Source: an uncultured Clostridia bacterium (GTDB lineage Bacteria > Bacillota > Clostridia > TANB77 > CAG-508). From it: a stretch of DNA of 8,065 nt. A program made the translations under genes and the position numbers. Position 1 is the stretch's first letter, and every line of letters begins with the position of its first letter. The notes below the pieces were generated by a model. That model was not told where the DNA came from. It was given only the letters and a program-made list of their open reading frames with translations, and searched no databases. Below are positions 6,567-8,065 of the stretch, in pieces. The stretch spans positions 2,964 through 11,028 of the forward strand of contig CAORJJ010000069.1 of the NCBI GenBank assembly GCA_948517135.1. The letters run 5' to 3'.

Positions 6567-8065
6567 TGGCAAGTTTCCTCCTTCCAGTAGATTGTGATTT
6601 CATAATTTCTTTTATATCAATAGAATTTTCTATCATGAATTTTTTCTTTCTAACATTTTTCTTTTCATCTTTAACATCATCCACTTGTAGCAAATCCTCT
6701 TTTTTTCTCGGAACTGATTTTACATCTAGCGTTTTAGCTTTAAATGCTGGTAATACTTTTCCACCGAGTACTTATTCTTAATACACATTCTCTATTTGCA
6801 AGTTCTGTTAATATTTTTATTTTAGCAAAGAAAGAATCATGTACTGCTACTTCCATTTGCATATTTCTACTCAAAAATACTGCATCTTCCCTTGATACTC
6901 TGAATGTATAATAGTTTACAACATTTGCAAATATTGCTTTTTGTATATCTTCATCAACTTGATTAAAATATTGTCCAGATAGTATTAATGATAAGTTATA
7001 TTTCCTTGACTCTGATAAAAATCTCTTTATTATTGGATTTTGAACCACTGCCACTTCATCAATAATAAAAATAATATGTTCCTCTATACTCTTTTTTTGA
7101 ATTAAATTAAAAACTTGTCCCATAACTAAACCAGATATTGTTTTTGTTGTTTTTTCTCCAATTATAGCTTCATTTAAGGAAATTATTGATAAAAAATTAT
7201 TTTTTACAATATCTTCTATACTTTGTAATTTAGTATTCTTGCTAAACACTGGAAATATTGTCATTTCGTCTATAAAAGAAATTATAGGAGAAATTGCTTC
7301 TTGATGTGATTTGATTTCTAAATTCACTCTCTGTTATCAAATCTCTTAAATTTTTTAAACTTACTTTTTCAATATAAATTAAAAGATAAATACTATGTCT
7401 TAATACTCTTTCTAACTTTGAATTATATTCTTTATCCATCAATGATTTAAACAAAGTTAATAAAACTTCTGATTCTGATACAATATTTTCTTTTGAATTC
7501 ATAAATAAATCTATACTATTTTTACCTGTTTGAAAGTCTACAACTTTTGTACTTTCTAATCCTCCAATATCCTCTTCAAGAGAACTATGTGGATCAATTA
7601 CAACAATTTTATATTTCATTTTATATTCTGGGTTTTTATAAATATTATTAACCAAAAGACTTAACAATTTTGATTTTCCTGTTCCGTGAACCACCTATTA
7701 CTAGTGAATGTTTATCAAAATCATATTTATTTAGATTAAGAAAATAATTATCTTGTAAATATGGAAATGCATTGATTTTCAAAATTCCATATTTATTATC
7801 ACTTTCAAAAAGACTTACTGTTTTCTCAATATTTAAATATCTTTTTATATCTTTTCTATGTAAAAATCTAGTATGTTTTGAAAAATCTATGCTTAAAAAT
7901 TGTGTTGGAATATTAAATAAAAATTGTTTAAAAATTTGTCTGTTTCCTTTTGAAAATATAGCAGATGAAAAATAGAAAAAATTATTTTTATTTATTGGAA
8001 TAATTTTTATTTCTGCAATTTCTATTTTCCTAGAATATTTACTTTCATTTTTATCATATATATCT
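6556..8065 (-). pseudogene. HerA/VirD4-type P-loop ATPase, broken by three +1 frameshifts (5' end outside window)
   Basis: DNA-translocase-like ATPase of the HerA/FtsK/VirD4 superfamily (DUF87 or type IV secretion DNA-binding type). Joining four frames gives about 501 residues. Segment 1 (8064-7687) ends in VIGGS. Segment 2 (7685 to ~7330) starts GTGKSK, completing a Walker A GGSGTGKS, then VVIDPHSSLEEDI. Segment 3 (~7330-6767) has the Walker B strand IIFIIDEVAV (Asp-Glu at 7060-7055), LILSGQYFNQ and FANVVNYYTFRVSREDA. Segment 4 (6765-6556) continues GGKVLPAFKAKTL into a lysine-rich tail ending at TAA 6558-6556. In-frame stops on both sides confine the shifts to 7694-7651, 7333-7242 and 6771-6743. 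All are +1, so segments 1 and 4 share a frame. Two are an extra C (7686 and 6766). Decay, sequencing error or recoding are all possible. The flanking genes show no such lesions. Confidence 0.85.
6574..6585 (-). promoter_or_regulatory. Ribosome binding site inside the end of the ATPase gene
   Basis: GGAAGGAGGAAA on the minus strand is a near-perfect anti-16S match. It serves the cysteine-rich gene from within the last ATPase codons, consistent with coupled translation. Its distance leaves both ATG 6566 and TTG 6572 possible as starts. Confidence 0.85.

Noticed and set aside
6566..6781. 71-codon plus-strand open frame
   Set aside because: It lies antisense to the lysine-rich tail of the ATPase; its Ser/Phe-rich composition is the mirror of that tail and no SD precedes it.
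6740..7694. Two separate short ATPase genes starting with GTG at 7694 and GTG at 7327
   Set aside because: Neither start has a ribosome binding site, the first begins inside the Walker A motif, and conserved motifs run continuously across the junctions, so one broken gene explains the data better.
7772..7975. 67-codon plus-strand open frame
   Set aside because: It is antisense to segment 1 of the ATPase, with no SD and no recognisable domain.

Overview
The window is very AT-rich. It uses AGA and CGT for arginine, has strong AGGAGG-type ribosome binding sites, and encodes a Gram-positive cell-wall carboxypeptidase and a thioester/DUF11 surface adhesin. It looks like a low-GC Firmicute (a Clostridia-like, probably host-associated, bacterium). 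The standard genetic code fits every intact gene. The taxon is an inference.

Layout. (1) Positions 1-3816, minus strand: a 1272-residue, 3'-truncated secreted adhesin with a signal peptide, an N-terminal thioester (TQXA-type) domain, a beta-rich spacer domain, four DUF11-type stalk repeats and the start of a C-terminal membrane anchor. (2) Positions 3817-4113: a divergent intergenic region with a good promoter for the adhesin, a second promoter for the next gene, and two palindromes, one of which covers the adhesin -35 box. (3) Positions 4114-5328, plus strand: a complete D-alanyl-D-alanine carboxypeptidase (peptidase S11) with all three catalytic motifs. (4) Positions 5329-5867: no gene is seen here, but there are two very long imperfect hairpins (5328-5504 and 5597-5797), which could be MITE-like elements or structured RNA. 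(5) Positions 5851-8065, minus strand: a two-gene unit. The upstream gene is a HerA/VirD4-type P-loop ATPase, truncated by the window edge and broken by three frameshifts, all +1. The downstream gene is translationally overlapped and encodes a small cysteine-rich repeat protein. A rho-independent terminator overlaps its stop codon.

The adhesin and carboxypeptidase are divergently transcribed cell-envelope genes and may share regulation. The ATPase and cysteine-rich protein form a separate unit, coupled by an 11-base overlap. It resembles DNA-translocation or mobile-element genes and is the least understood part of the window. The most unusual signals are: three same-direction frameshifts inside one gene, two of them extra C residues that create CGG codons in front of glycine codons; the 9-residue cysteine periodicity of its partner; and the paired giant hairpins beside them.
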